A model generated the notes under the pieces. It ran no database searches. It had not been told where the DNA came from and saw nothing but the letters and a program-made list of their open reading frames with translations. Below are positions 21,373-35,038 of a stretch of DNA of 64,000 bases, piece by piece. This stretch comes from Garcia nutans (Eukaryota > Streptophyta > Magnoliopsida > Malpighiales > Euphorbiaceae), in contig CANTUV010000008.1 of assembly GCA_947685225.1 (NCBI GenBank), positions 45,195,501 through 45,259,500 on the forward strand, given 5' to 3'. The number at the start of each line of letters is the position of its first letter. Position 1 is the first letter of the stretch. The position numbers and the translations under genes are program-made.

Positions 21373-22000
21373 TAAGCTACTGCAGATCTTCTCAGATTCT
21401 CAGTTGGTAGTTAGCCAACTAACTGGGAAATATGAGGACAGAAAGACGAACATGTTTCTCTACAAAAGAGTATATTGCCGAGCTCCTATTAGCCCTCAAG
21501 AAGAAAAGTTTCTCTTAGGAAATCTGTAAGATAGTCTGGGCCGAGAATGAACAAGACGATAAGCTAGCTAAAGCTGCTGCAATTAGGGAAGGGGCCCTCG
21601 AGTATGGAGTTCTCGCCAAATCCATCCAAAGGCCTAGTCATGAGAGCCCGATTATTCTGGTCGCAAAGCCCATGAATGGATAGAGGTTATCAATCTATAA
21701 GTTCCTAGACTTGGGTGACCTCTCTGAAGACCCTATGGAATCTAAGAAGATTGTTACAAGGTCCAACATTTTTGCCATTCATGATAGACTCCTTTAAAGG
21801 AGATTGCTCTCTCACCCCTGCAGCAGATGTGTGTCTAAGAAGGAAGACAATTATTTGCTTAGGGAAACTCATGGAGGCATTTATGGAGCTTAGTTGCGTG
21901 GGCTTATGACCTTAGTGGGCACATAAAGGTGATGGTCCAATTAGGCCAACCCATCAAGCCACACGGAACCAACTGACACTATCTGGTTATCCTTCCACTA
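21373..22000 (+). pseudogene. Fragment of a Tat-type pol (second RNase H to integrase)
   Basis: Translated with frame changes, 21380-21480 reads LLQIFSDSQLVVSQLTGKYE, typical of the archaeal-type RNase H of Tat elements. 21540-21600 (VWAENEQDDKLAKAAA) resembles its C-terminal 'RAEN.QAD.LAKAA' motif. 21715-21900 matches the linker into the integrase zinc module (LRETHGGIYGA near 21860). Stops and shifts are numerous and no LTR is attached. The chromovirus 3' LTR ends exactly where this starts, so the chromovirus probably inserted into it. Confidence 0.7.
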
Positions 22001-22249
22001 CTTGGAATGGGAGGTAGTTGTTGCTTTGTGAAGCCAACCTTACATAGTACCCTCCACTCTAAGACTCAAGCAGCCCAAGCCTTCGCTAGAGCCGCATGAG
22101 CCCGCTCCAAGCTTGGAATGAGCAGGCCAGGAATTAGCCACGTTAGATCCAACCTTTTGAACTAAACCCATATCCCTTCACCTTTAGCTATTGCCCATGC
22201 TTCCTCATTTTTCTTTCTTATTTTTATATGTTTTTTTTATTTTTCTAGA
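22001..22249. other. Unassigned spacer
   Basis: About 250 bp of more balanced base composition with no recognised coding sequence. It may be more of the Tat remnant or the edge of the MULE. Confidence 0.4.
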
Positions 22250-24515
22250 TAAGGGAAAGAAATATTGGTTAGGATATAATAAAAAATATAAAGGTGATGT
22301 TGATATAATAGAAAATGTGGATTTTGTTAAAATGTTGTTTCTAATGTTATAGTTGATGTTTTAACCATAAATCTTAGGTGTGGTGATGTTGGTTTTGGAG
22401 GTGATGTTGAGGGAGTTGGTGAAGCAAATGTTTGTGAAGGTTCTGGTGGTAAAGATAAAGATAAATCAATTAGTAGTTTTGAGTTTGATGATGTTGAATA
22501 GAAGAGTATTGTGGTTTTTGAAGGTTTTAGTGATGGTGACAAAGACAAAGATGTTACTGCTTCTGATATTGGTAATAGTGAAGGTAAAGTTCTTATTATT
22601 TGTGATGTTGCTAATGTTATTATTAATGATATATGTGCTATTGTTAGTGATGGGCCTTAAATTAGTCTTAGTAATAAGATTGCTTCAAGTTCTTTAGAGT
22701 TTGATTCTAGTTTTTTTTTACTCAAGTTGACATTGTTGCCGGTCGTGGTGCTGATATTAATGTTAGTAATAAACTTACTTTAGCTACTTTTGATTTTGAC
22801 TCTACTTTTTTTGGCTAAAATTGATGAACTAAAAATTAAAATATTCCAGAAGGTATTTTTTATATTATTATTGATTTTTCTATTTTTATTTATTAGAATA
22901 AATTTGATGTTGTTAAGGAAAATGTTGAAAGTGCTGCTCAATTAGTTCTATCTTTGAAGTCTTCTGAGGTATGTTCTTTATTTGGATTTTTTTTATTAAT
23001 TATTTATTTTATATATATTATATGTATGAGAATTTTTATGTTTATATTTTTTATTTTAGGGTGATTCAAATCATCCTAATTTTTCTCTTGGTCTTGATGA
23101 TTCTGATGGTAATATTAAAAGAGATGTTAAACCATATGTTGTTGCTTGATCTCCTTTCACAACTAATTTTGGTTCATCTTCTTTTAAGGAAGTTTCTAAG
23201 AGTGAGATTATTATGATTTTGAATGATGATTTATGAAGTGAACCTCAATTTGATGACGAATTTCGATTTGATGAGTGGTTGGAGAGAGGATAGAATAAAA
23301 GAAAGAATATGTAATATGTTTTTATTTTTTATAAGTTTTTTTTTAATTTTTTTTCTTAATTCAAAGTTGTTTTTTCTTTGTTTTAGTAAATATAAATATT
23401 CAATAAAAGAAAGGGATATGTTTAAGACTTTTGATTTTGGTGTTGCTGATGTTACTGAGAATGAATGCTTTTTTTTCATGATCTTGCTTTTTCTAGGAAG
23501 TTTTTGGCATATTTGGTATATTTTTAGTTCTTTTTTTTTCTTTATAGCTTTTTTCTTATTTTATGTTTTTAGTTTTTATATTGTTTTTTTCTTTCTTATA
23601 TTTTTTGTTCTTTTTATATTTTTTAATTTTTTTTACACATTTGGATATTTTGTTTTATTATCTACGGATGAAAGAGAAATATAGCAAGAGTATTAAACAA
23701 AATTCACTACAACTGATTTATTGTTTTTTCATAATATTCAGTGGAGATATAAAAAATTACTTGATGCAGGTTGTAATTCAAATGTTTTTTAATTAGTGAT
23801 GATATCATGGTGTATTACATTTCTGGGAAGGTTTGTTAGGTGATCATCATTGGAAAGAGGTTGATGATATTTTTATTCCTATTCACTTGTCTGAAGAGAA
23901 ACATTGGATTGTTGGACATTTATTAATTAAAGATAGGTATATTTATATTTACAATTCTGTGAGGAGTCCACGTAATGACATTGCTACTATTGATTATGTG
24001 AGACCTTTTTGTGTTGTTCTTCCATATTATTTTCATATACTTGATGTGGTGATTGGTAGAGAAGACTTTGATATTAATAGTGAAGCTTATGCTGGTAAAT
24101 CTCCTATTGATCCTCTTGACATGGTTTTGGTGGATTCAATTCCAATACAAACTAGCAGGTTTTATATTTTTTATTGTTATTTTCATTTGTTTTTATTATT
24201 TTATTACTTTGGATTTAATTTTCTTCGTGTTCTATTTTTTTAGTGATTGTGGAGTCTTCATGTTTGATTTTACATAATTCTATGTCCATGATTATGAAGT
24301 GTTCCCGAAGGAGTTTAATGTGGATGTCTATAGCACTAGGTTAGCTTTCTCATTGTATACTTATGGAAAGGCTAAAATAGATGGTTATATTGAAACTAGT
24401 GATGAATCATCTAGAATAATTAAAAAGAATAAGGATTACAGGGGCAAAAGAAGATTCCAGGAGAAAGGTGTTCAAGTTTACAAGTTCAAGAAAAAACCAA
24501 AGGAAATTTGATTTT
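22250..24515 (+). pseudogene. C48 (Ulp1-like) peptidase gene of a MULE, decayed
   Basis: The recognisable catalytic domain is 23833-24300. HWIVGHLLIKDRYIYIYNSV holds the His box, but the usual Asp position reads Asn. After an intron (donor at 24159, acceptor ending 24243) comes SDCGVFMFDF with the catalytic Cys. A stop follows shortly (near 24276) but the frame reads on to 24511. Upstream, 22380-23290 encodes low-complexity Asp/Gly/Ser-rich sequence with stops and two probable introns. Known: C48 peptidase domains are carried by KI (Kaonashi)-type MULEs. Context: a MULE transposase gene lies at 38334-40967, tail-to-tail once two younger insertions are ignored. Whether the two belong to one element is inference. 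Confidence 0.65.
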
Positions 24516-24725
24516 TTGTTCTTCTATTGCATCATATATATATAATTTTTTATTAGATTTTTTTTCTTTTCTCTTTTGTCTTTTTTGTATGGATGTAAAT
24601 ATTTTAAAAGTTATATATTTTTGTTTCATTTATTTACTTTAAAACAAATATTAATACATATGATAACATATAAGAGCTGCACACTAATATTGTTTCTTCA
24701 AAACAATAGGTGTATATAGGTATAT
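24516..24725. repeat. First piece of the AT-rich tandem array beside the MULE genes
   Basis: The sequence from about 24655 (ACATATAAGAGCTGC, then ACAATAGGTGTATA) is one unit of the about 80-bp repeat that continues at 34651 after the LTR element is skipped. The part before 24655 is plain AT-rich DNA. Confidence 0.65.
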
Positions 24726-27575
24726 TGTAATACCCTTATATTCTATATACGTACAATACATATTTTCAGTATATGTAAAATACGCATATATGGTATAAAA
24801 ATATCACAGATCGATTTAATAAAAATTTTCACATTTCTGTTTTAAGATTTCAAATACTAATATATAAAATAAATAGTATATAAATATTCTTTGCTTGTTA
24901 TAGGAATCCAAAATAAATATTTTATATGAAAATCTCTGGAAAAAATTCGCCGGAGTTTTTTTTTGTAATTTGAATGTTCCCAAAATTCAGCAAAACACAA
25001 CCTGCATAAAGCAAATACTCCCAATAAAAATCAATTCACCATTTCACCAATACTTCTCAATTTCTCCATATTTTCTCAAAATACTTATATATAGATATAT
25101 AAATTAACAACACATAAAATCTCATCTGAATAAATTATTCAAAACATTCTTTACAATTTATATTATATACTTCCAAAAACATATCATAACATATATAATA
25201 TCAAAATACATTGTAATATCAAATATCTACATGTTGACAACTGGCTCTGATCTTGATGTACCCCAAAAACAACTCTTCAAGCTCAAAAAAATACAACCCT
25301 AGACCCGAACAAGTCTAGTAGAACTTTCCGGCTCTACCAAATCATCCATGACACCTGCGCGACGAAATTACAATCGCGCTAAGTCGAAGCCTGGTAGTAC
25401 AAACTTTGATAATAACAATAAAACTCAATGCAATGCCAATGCACAATGCATATAGATGTCACATCATTCTACTTTCTTATATTATTCAAATGTTTCATAA
25501 TCACAACTCATAGCATTATATTGCTCAATTGTATCATAATTCATAATTAACATTAAAGCAAAGACAAGCATGGGTCCAAAAAGGATATAATATGCTATTC
25601 AAATTTCAGAGTTACTGCTTTGGTCCATAATGATACCATGTGTCTAGCCTATAGGCAATATATCCATGGATAATGTAACAGCCCCAGTCTCTTGGACCTC
25701 AACCCGACTAGACCCTTAGGCCCTAGTATCTTGGTCCTCAACCCGACTAGACTGCTATAGTTTTTGAGGCTTACGACCCAATCTTTTCACCCCAAAACAT
25801 CATATTTATCAGCTGGCCTAGCTTAAGACCCAGTCTTTTCACCATTCCAGCGTGTAGCTCGTAGGCAATCATAGGTATGCCGCCAAACCCAAAACTCTCA
25901 AAATTGAATAATATACTAGGCACACAATTTATTCATATTTCTCATTATCAAATTCTTTCATAATTCCTTTATCAAAACTTTTCTCATTTTTCTCATGATC
26001 AAACTAGGCACATTGCCTTATTATATCATCTTTTTCTCATTTTTTTCTCATTTATTCATTTTTCTCATTATTAATCTCTTTCTCATTGTCACATATTCAA
26101 TCTAGGCACATTGCCTTATTTTCACATTTTTTTTTCTCATTTTTCACATCTTTCTCATCTTTCTCACTTTTCTCATTTTTATCAATATCAATTCATTTCA
26201 TTATTCCACATATCTCATTTTTGCATTCAGAACACATTACCCAATTACTTTGGGTATTTTCACATAATATACATATTTCACATTCTACATAATTTAGCCA
26301 TTATCAATGGCTTTTCACAATGCATTTAACACATATATGACATTACAAATGTCATAGCACATTATTCATTCTCAATCAATGAATCAAGTAACTTAACACA
26401 TTTTTCCAACCAAAATGTGTTAAGCCCAAATGTCATGCAAATATAAACAATATATTCAAAGTTTGTACATACCTCCACTAGCAACCCAAAGCAAGCTTAA
26501 CACAACCTCCAGTCCTATCCTTCCAACTTGCCCTTCACCACTTGGATGAAGCAAATCAACCTCCCTCAATGCCTATACCAAATGTGATCATACATAATTA
26601 TTTAATATCACATTCTAAGGTATTCTCAATATCAAACCATAATTAAACATCACTCTAAACCAAATTCCAAAATTAAGCTTCACCTCACTTTAACTTTGAA
26701 AAACCATATCAAGCCATTTAAATTAGTGTTTTAAGTTTATTAATATTATTAGAAATATGTTTTAACATGTTTAAACCAATTACATTAATTAACCACATGC
26801 TTATGCTCAAAACCCTAAAATGGCATAACCTTCACCATTGAAGGATCTCCATTCCAATTCAATCCAATTATCTTTTCAATCTTATTTCCACCACTTATAT
26901 CATTAAATAACATGATTTAAGCATTAAAATCAAACAATTAATCATTCTTTGAAAATTCACTTTTCCAAAACCCTAAATCAATACTACCCTCTTCAAACTC
27001 TAACCAAACACAACCAAATCTAATATTTGACTTTAAAATACTTGTTTATGCATCAAAACAACTCATTTGGAATCAATTTTCACAATTAAAAATCATGATT
27101 TCAAAAACCCAAATGTTCCATAACCCTAAATTCTCTCTCTTCACCAAACTCAACTTAAATTCAACCATTTCTTCAATCTAACATTAAAATTATTGTTAAT
27201 CACTTAAAATAACATCATAAACATGCATTCCAATAATTATAACATGCTAAATCAAAACCCCAAACTCAACATAATCCAATTTTCTATAGAATTCAAAGAA
27301 AAGAGTTGAAAACTTACTAATTTTGGTGGAAATCACTAAAAATCCACTTTGAATACTTGAAATCCTTCAATTTTTGGACTATGGAAGAATCAAAACCTTG
27401 GCCTTAAGCTCTCATGGTGGCCGGCCTTGAAGAAGAAGAAGAAGAGATGAAGACTTTCTTTTTTTTTTCTTTTTCTTTTCATCTTTTATTTTAAACCATA
27501 TATATATATACTGAGTATATAAAATTTTATATCTCCAAATACTTATTTAATTTCTCCAAAATCACGGATGTTACA
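24726..27575 (-). repeat. 3' LTR of the non-coding element, 2850 bp
   Basis: Plus-strand limits TGTAATACCC and GGATGTTACA. Near-identical to 31398-34645 over most of its length, apart from an about 480-bp gap near 27512 relative to the other copy. Includes the hairpin GCGCGA...TCGCGC at 25357-25379 and duplicated 'CTTGGACCTCAACCCGACTAGAC'-type sentences near 25690-25750. Confidence 0.9.
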
Positions 27576-27590
27576 ATTTTCTCCCCCTTA
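27576..27590 (-). promoter_or_regulatory. Polypurine tract of the non-coding element
   Basis: Minus strand TAAGGGGGAGAAAAT immediately before the 3' LTR; upstream of it (minus) lies a relic resembling the usual chromovirus pol end (TTCAAGGATGAAATTATT). Confidence 0.8.
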
Positions 27591-30500
27591 AATAATTTCA
27601 TCCTTGAAATTATCCAGTATGGTAATAAATTATCCAAATCATTATTTTACCAAATTACATAATTTCTATTCTCCCCCTTAGGTTCATTCTTAATTTCCTT
27701 TTTATCATTCCCTAACACATCATTATACTATCTATTTACTCAAACAGTCACAACAAATTTATCATATCATCAATCGAATTGTCATTAGACAAAAAAAAAA
27801 TAGTTCATCTGTTTAATATATATACCCACACACCTATTGCACTTAAGATATTTGATCACTTCATTATCTTAAAAATATACTCTCATAACCTTAAATTCAA
27901 ATGTTGATAACTTTTATCTTAACACAATAATTTTACACATCTTCATTTTGATCATACTCTTTATACAATTACCACAAATTAATTTGACATCACCATTATA
28001 CAACAGTAAAATCTTATTTCCTTAATAAGATTCATTCCCATTATACTATAACTAACATTTTTCTCTTATAATTATTTGAAACTAATATAATTTAGCTCCT
28101 TTCATATGCATATACATATCAGAATGCTGTATTAAGCACATTATCATAAAGCTTGTATATTCTTAATACAACTACACACATTGAATTTCAATAAATACTT
28201 GTAAACTTATTACATTTCGGATCAATTAATCTAACTATCTCAATATGACCATCACAACCTTATTCTATTCTAACCAACTTTTAGTCTATTTTAAATTCAT
28301 CAATTTGTTTTCAATCCATGACCTAATTCTATTAGGTCAAATTATTCTCAAATCTTAATTCTCTTCAAATTCATCATTTTCATCAACTTATTCATTTTAT
28401 ACCACTTTCAAACACATTCATTATAACTCTTACTCACTTTTCATAATTCCTTTCATTTACCATTTTCTCACATTTCTTATAGTTACACTATTTACACAAA
28501 TTACTTTTCTTACACATCATTTAAAGCTCATCATATTTTCACAATTCTCTTCTGTTTCCACAGTTTCTATAATTATAAACAAATTTCTAGTATAAAATTA
28601 TAAGATACAACTATGCAAACCATAAGTCTTGACCATGTTTCTTGAAGCATAACTATCAATCTCACCAAAACTATCCAATGGTCATGCCATAATAATGGTC
28701 ACGCTTGTAGCTTATAAATAAATACTGCCCTTCTATCATTCTTCTTCAAACATTTCCAATCACAATATTAAGTTCGTATCGCAAAAATCACATATTCATT
28801 TTCTAATCTTTTGCTACACAAAAAGTTAACACGTTTCAGCTCTGTTTCAAAGAAATTTACTCTTGATCACTTGATCATCATTAGCCTAACTCATGTTTCA
28901 ACAATATTATCATTAACATATCTTACATATACACATTTGTTCATATGCTAATTTTACACAATTCCATTTATTACTCCATTTCTAATCTATCTCTTATAAA
29001 AATTTTCATTAATTTTTTTTTCCACTTCCATTCTTTTTTTCATTTTACTTTCATTTTCCTTACAATCTCTCATATATACGCATATACTTTGGGCCCAAAA
29101 TGCTATACAATCATCAAGTTTAGTTGTTAGAATAACAATTTCACCATCCAGCGCTGTTCGGGTCTATTCTCAATCTCAATTCATCACATGACCTAACTCT
29201 ACGCAGGTTAAGACCTAATCTCTCTTAGGTCTATTAATACATGCAATATCATTCTCAATATCACCAGACAAGTAATTGTATAAGGTAACAAACACTTGAT
29301 AACATTTTTTTTTATCATCCACATACACCTTTGTAAATCATATTCACAATGTGACATACTTCCCACATTCTTTTACATATAACGATTACGTTCATATTGA
29401 AAAATCTCATCACACATATCATACAATTATACTCAATTCCTCTTTTACATACAACCTATACAAAGTTAACATTTATCACCTTTCATAGAACATTATCATT
29501 TTTTATTCTTTTGACATTACTTAGGTTATTCATCAATTCAACACATCTATACACTCTGACCACAACATAATAAACATCTTCCTTATTTAATCTCCCATCT
29601 CTTAAATAAGTTTCTTATTATATATATATATATATTTAACACTTCACATAAATTTTAGTCACATTTCCAATGTGACATCTCTCTCACATTTTTTTATGAA
29701 TTTATCATTCCCTTCATATCTATTCTCATCATTTCCAATTCAATTACCTAAAGTAACTCATTTTTACTTACTTAATCATTTCCCTTTTATTTCATAACAA
29801 ATTTATATATTATCAACCACATTACACGTTACATGATATTATCATAAATAATATTACTCATTCAAAATTACTCCCATGCTTATTAAACATTAAACTATCA
29901 ACATCTAAACAATCTTCATCAAAATTCTCTTACAACTCTAAATTTCCAACTTACTACTTTACTTAAACTTCATTACATTAATCTCATTTTCAACATCTAC
30001 CTTTATAAGCATTATCTATATATTAATATAACATCAAAGTACATCACTTTCACAATTATGAAAACCCATTTCAAAAATTCAAATTCCACATAATACAACC
30101 AATAACATGAATCCCACCAAATCTCATCCATGTCACATTTCCAATCTTAAAATTATAACATTCACATTTAAACAACACTAATTCATTTTATTACACTAAT
30201 TAACATCATCCATTTAGATACTTTAATTTTACACATTCAACCCTAAATTATGCATCATTGTTCTATAATAAATAATTCGCTATCATATATGATTTCGCTC
30301 TTTGATTTTAATTATGAATTCTTTGTTGTAAATTATTAAAAACTCAATATTCCTTCTATACTTATACCCATATGCATAGAAATTTTTATAATTTTCTTCA
30401 TTTATTTGTCTCATAAAATTAATTTATTACTTACACAAAATTGCATGACTTCGTCAGTTTCATGTCAATCTCACTTTCAATTTTTATATTCCTTACAAAT

Positions 30501-31372
30501 TCTTTATAAAAGCTTGTAAAATTTTATCCATGTGCACTTGACACATATATGGACTTATATTTAAATTTTTAGATTTTTCCAAGCTGATTTAATATATTTA
30601 AAAATTAAATCTTCCAAAATTAGAGAATCTGTCTCTTTAAAAATTTCTCTGGCAGCACCCAGTTATCCATTTTTTTGAGATATCAAACCTTAATAAAAAT
30701 TCATGAAATTTTAACCATATGTTATAGGAATACATATGATATTGTGTGTAAATTTTCAGAGTTTTTTGGTTTGGTTTATCATAGTTTCTAAATTTATTGT
30801 TTTTCCAATTTCTACAGATTCTGAGTTGCTGGAATTACTCTAACAATCCGTGTTCTTCTATTTTTCTTAATTAGAGATCCATCTTTAAAATTTATAAAAT
30901 TTTATACATTGGATTCTAACATATAGAAAAAACTTTCTATTAAATGTTTAAACTCATCCAATATTTATAGATTTGTCCAAAAATTCAGACAATATCACTT
31001 TGCACCTATAAAATTGTCTGTAACTATCATGCTCATTTCTCAAACTTTTTATTTTTATATCTTAAATCATTTCCTAGATTGTTTTTCTAATTTCACTTAT
31101 TCATCAATTGAATCAGTTATGAATTTTAAATTTCAAATAAAAGTTTCAAAAATTCTTAATCCATAATCTCTAGAATGACGCTTCCACTGTGCCACTCTGA
31201 TCTATGCAACCCAGACGCCATCTCAACTCATATCCATTATATCAAATGGACATTGCCATATCAGGGATCAGATAAATTGCCAGTGCCAATGCATGCATCA
31301 TAATTAAAAATTATTTTTTTTTAAATTCCAAATTTTCTCTCTCTAACAACCCACCTAGGTCGAGAACCTTAA
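27591..31372 (-). other. Internal region of the non-coding element, no genes
   Basis: About 3.8 kb, strongly AT-rich, with no frame above background on either strand and no recognisable gag or pol motif. Fragments such as CATGACCTAATTCTATTAGG (about 28316-28335) and its variant near 29186 recur, giving a faintly repetitive texture. Confidence 0.7.
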
Positions 31373-31390
31373 ACCTAGGCTCTGATACCA
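31373..31390 (-). promoter_or_regulatory. Primer binding site, initiator Met tRNA
   Basis: Minus-strand TGGTATCAGAGCCTAGGT, 7 nt inside the 5' LTR. Confidence 0.9.
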
Positions 31391-31397
31391 AAATAAA

Positions 31398-34300
31398 TAT
31401 AATACCCTTATACTCTATATACGTACAATACATATTTTCAGCATGTGTAAAATACGCATATAATGTATAAAAATGTCACAGACCGATTTAATAAAAATTT
31501 TCACATTTCTGTTTTAAGATTTCAAATACTAATATATAAAATAAATAGTATATAAATATTCTTTGCTTGTTATAGGAATCCAAAATAAATATTTTATATG
31601 AAAATCTCTGGAAAAAATTCGCCGGAGTTATTTTTGTAATTTGAATGTTCCCAAAATTCAGCAAAACACAACTTGCATAAAGCAAATACTCCCAATAAAA
31701 ACCAATTCACCATTTCACCAATACTTCTCAATTTCTCCATATTTTCTCAAAATACTTATATATAGATATATAAATTAACAACACATAAAATCCCATCTGA
31801 ATAAATTATTCAAAACATTCTTTACAATTTATATTATATGCTTCCAAAAACATATCATAACATATATAATATCAAAATACATTGTAATATCAAATATCTA
31901 CATGCTGGCAACTGGCTCTGATCTTGATGTACCCAAAAAACAACTCTTCAAGCTAAAAAAATACAACCCTAGACCCGACAAAGTCTAGTAGAACTTTCCG
32001 GCTCTACCAAATCGTCCATGACACCTGCGCGACAAAATTACAATCGCGCTAAGCCAAAGCCTAGTGGTACAAACTTTAATAATAACAATAAAACTCAATG
32101 CAATGCCAATGCACAATGCATATAGATGTCACATCATTCTACTTTCTTATATTATTCAAAATTTTCATAATCACAACTCATAGCATTATATTGCTCAATT
32201 GTATCACAATTCATAATTCACTTTAAAGCAAAGACAAGTATGGGCCCAAAAAGGATCTAATATGCTATTCAAATTTCAGAGTTACTGCTTTGGTCCATAA
32301 TGACACCATGTGTCTAGCCCGTAGGCAATATATCCATGGATAATGTAACAGCCCCAGTCTCTTGGACCTCAACCCGGCTAGACCTTTATGCCCCAGTATC
32401 TTGGTCCTCAACCCGGCTAGACTGCTACAGTTTTTGAGGCTTACGACCTAGTCTTTTCACCATTCCAGCGTGTAGCCCGTAGGCAATCATAGGCATGCTG
32501 CCAAACCCAGAACTCTGAAAATTGAATAACATACTAGGCACACAATTTATTCATATTTCTCATTATCAAATTCTTTCATAATTCCTTTATCAAAACTTTT
32601 CTCATTTTCTCATGATCAAACTAGGCACATTGCCTTATTATATAATCTTTTTCTCATTTTTTTCATTTATTCATTTTTCTCATTATTAATCTCTTTCTCC
32701 TTCACATATTCAATCTAGGCACATTGCCTTATTTTCACATTTTTCTCATTTTTCACATCTTTCTCATTTTTCTCATTTTTATCAATATCAATTCATTTCA
32801 TTGTTCCACATATCTCATTTTTGCATTCACAACACATTACCCAATTACTTTGGGTATTTTCACATAATATACATATTTCACATTCTACGCAATTTAGCCA
32901 TTATCAATGGCTTTTCACAATGCATTTAACACATATATGACATTACAAATGTCATAGCACATTATTCATACTCAATCAATGAACCAAGTAACTTAACACA
33001 TTTTCCAACCAAAATGTATTAAGCCCAAATGTCATGCAAATATAAACAATATATTCAAAGTTTGTACATACCTCCACTAGCAACCCAAAGCAAGCTTAAC
33101 ACAACCTCTAATCCTTTCCTTCCAACTTGCCCTTCACCACTTAGATGAAGCAAATCTGCCTATACCAAATGTGATCATACATAAACATTTAATATCACAT
33201 TCTAAGGTATTCTCAACATCAAACCATAATTAAACATCACTCTAAACCAAATCCCAAAATTAAGCTTCACCTCACTTTAACTTTGAAAAACCATATCAAG
33301 CCATTTCAATTAGTGTTTTAAGTTTATTAATATCATTAGAAACATGTTTTAGTATGTTTAAACCAATTACATTAATTAACCACATGCTTATGCTCAAAAC
33401 CCTAAAATGGCATAACCTTCACCATTGAAGGATCTCCATTCAAATTCAATCCAATTATCATTTCAATCTTATTTGCACCACTTATATCATTAAATAACAT
33501 GATTTAAGCATTAAAATCAAACAATTAATCATTCTTTGAGAATTCACTTTTTCAAAACCCTAAATCAATACTACCCTCTTCAAACTCTAACCAAACACAA
33601 CCAAATACAATATTTTACTTTAAAATACTTGTTTATGCATCAAAACAACTCATTTGGAATCAATTTACACAATTAAAAATCATGATTTCAAAAACCCAAA
33701 TGTTCCATAACCCTAAATTCTCTCTCTTCACCAAACTCAACTTAAATTCAACCATTTCTTCAATCTAACCTTAAAATTATTGTTAATCACTTAAAATAAC
33801 ATCATACACACCCATTCCAATAATTATAACATGCTACATCAAAACTTCAAACTCAACATAATCCAATTTTCTATAGAATTCAATGAAAAGAGTTGAAAAC
33901 TTACTAATTTTGGTGGAAATCACCAAAAATCTACTTTGAATACTTGAAATCCTTCAATTTTTAGAGTATGGAAGAATCAAAACCTTGGCCTTAAGCTCTC
34001 ATGGTGGCCGGCCTTGAAGAAGAAGAAGAAGAGATGAAGACTTTCTTTTTTTTCTTTTTCTTTTCATCTTTTATTTTAAACCATATATATATATATTAAA
34101 ATAATTTAATAATTATTTAATTATTTTTTAATAAATTAAAAGTCATAAATTCCCTCTTCCATTCAAAAATAATTTATTTTTAAATTATTTTATAAATTTT
34201 GAATTTCTAAGATTTAATTACCAAAATACCCTTTTACTTTGACTTTTCTTTTAAAAAGTGTTGACTTTTATATGTTTTATATATTTTACATATATATCAC

Positions 34301-34645
34301 ATATATATTCCACTTTTTCATTTAAAATTCCTTCATTTTTCATTTAAAACCATTAATTTAATTTATCCATTTAAATTATAATTTATTTTATCAAATTTCC
34401 AAAAATTATAACTTTTCAAAAATTTGGAATATTACACATATGCACAAGTAATGTGTATCTTATATACACATCAAATGTACCTTATATATGTATTAAATAT
34501 TAAGTATGTAATGTATTAATCCAACATATACAATTAATATACTATATATATATATCTTATATATACTCTAGATATATATTTTGAGTATATACAATTTTAT
34601 ATCTCCAAATACTTATTTAATTTCTCCAAAATCATGGATGTTAAA
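31398..34645 (-). repeat. 5' LTR of the non-coding element, 3248 bp
   Basis: Plus-strand left end is TATAATACCC (TG of the partner changed to TA) and right end GGATGTTAAA (partner TTACA). Contains about 480 bp (about 34097-34575) absent from the 3' LTR, between ATATAT runs. Confidence 0.87.
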
Positions 34646-34650
34646 TATAT

Positions 34651-34967
34651 AGTAAGTATACCTACATATAGTTAAATATAACAGTTGCATACTAACATTC
34701 TTTTTTGAAAGACAATAGATATATGTAGTTTTATGCAACATATACCTACAAATACTAACATATAATAGTTGCATACTAATATTCTTTCTCTAAGATAATA
34801 GGTATATGATACATATACTTACATATACTTAGATATAGCATATACATACTTACATTTTTTTTTATGAAAACAATAGATATTTATAGTTATATGCTGCATA
34901 TACCTATATATACTAACATATAAGAGCTGCATACTGATATTGTTTCTCCAAGACAATAGATATATGT
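34651..34967. repeat. AT-rich about 80-bp tandem array, second piece
   Basis: Units share ACTAACATATAACAGTTGCA, ATACTAATATTCTTT and GACAATAGATATATGTAG. Continues from 24725 and onward at 37342 once the two LTR insertions are removed. Confidence 0.8.
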
Positions 34968-35002
34968 TGTAATATCCTCATTTATGCCCTAGAAGTTTTG
35001 TA

Positions 35003-35038
<36 letters not shown>

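Larger units (their letters stand above)
24721..34650 (-). mobile_element. Non-coding LTR retrotransposon (LARD-like), TSD tatat
   Basis: Two long direct repeats (24726-27575 and 31398-34645) bracket 3.8 kb without genes. On minus the order is 5' LTR, primer site for initiator Met tRNA (31373-31390), internal region, polypurine tract, 3' LTR. TATAT occurs on both flanks (24721-24725, 34646-34650), and removing the element rejoins the tandem array. Its ends resemble the chromovirus at 44183-50606, so it probably relied on that type of element for proteins. Large retrotransposon derivatives (LARDs) are the known parallel. Confidence 0.88.

Noticed and set aside
22380..22697. Leu/Val-rich frame of 105 codons that looks like a membrane protein
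   Set aside because: It is out of frame with the Asp/Gly/Ser-rich frame expected for the MULE protease gene and results from GATGTT/GTTGGT-type low complexity.
23223..23684. Phe-rich frame of 153 codons
   Set aside because: T-rich probable intron sequence of the C48 peptidase gene; no conserved motif.
27591..31372. Hidden gag-pol in the non-coding element
   Set aside because: No gag, protease, RT, RNase H or integrase motif could be read in any frame, even allowing stops; only terminal replication signals remain.
34996..35037. TGT trinucleotide run as a coding repeat
   Set aside because: It is a microsatellite at the start of a solo LTR with no surrounding frame.
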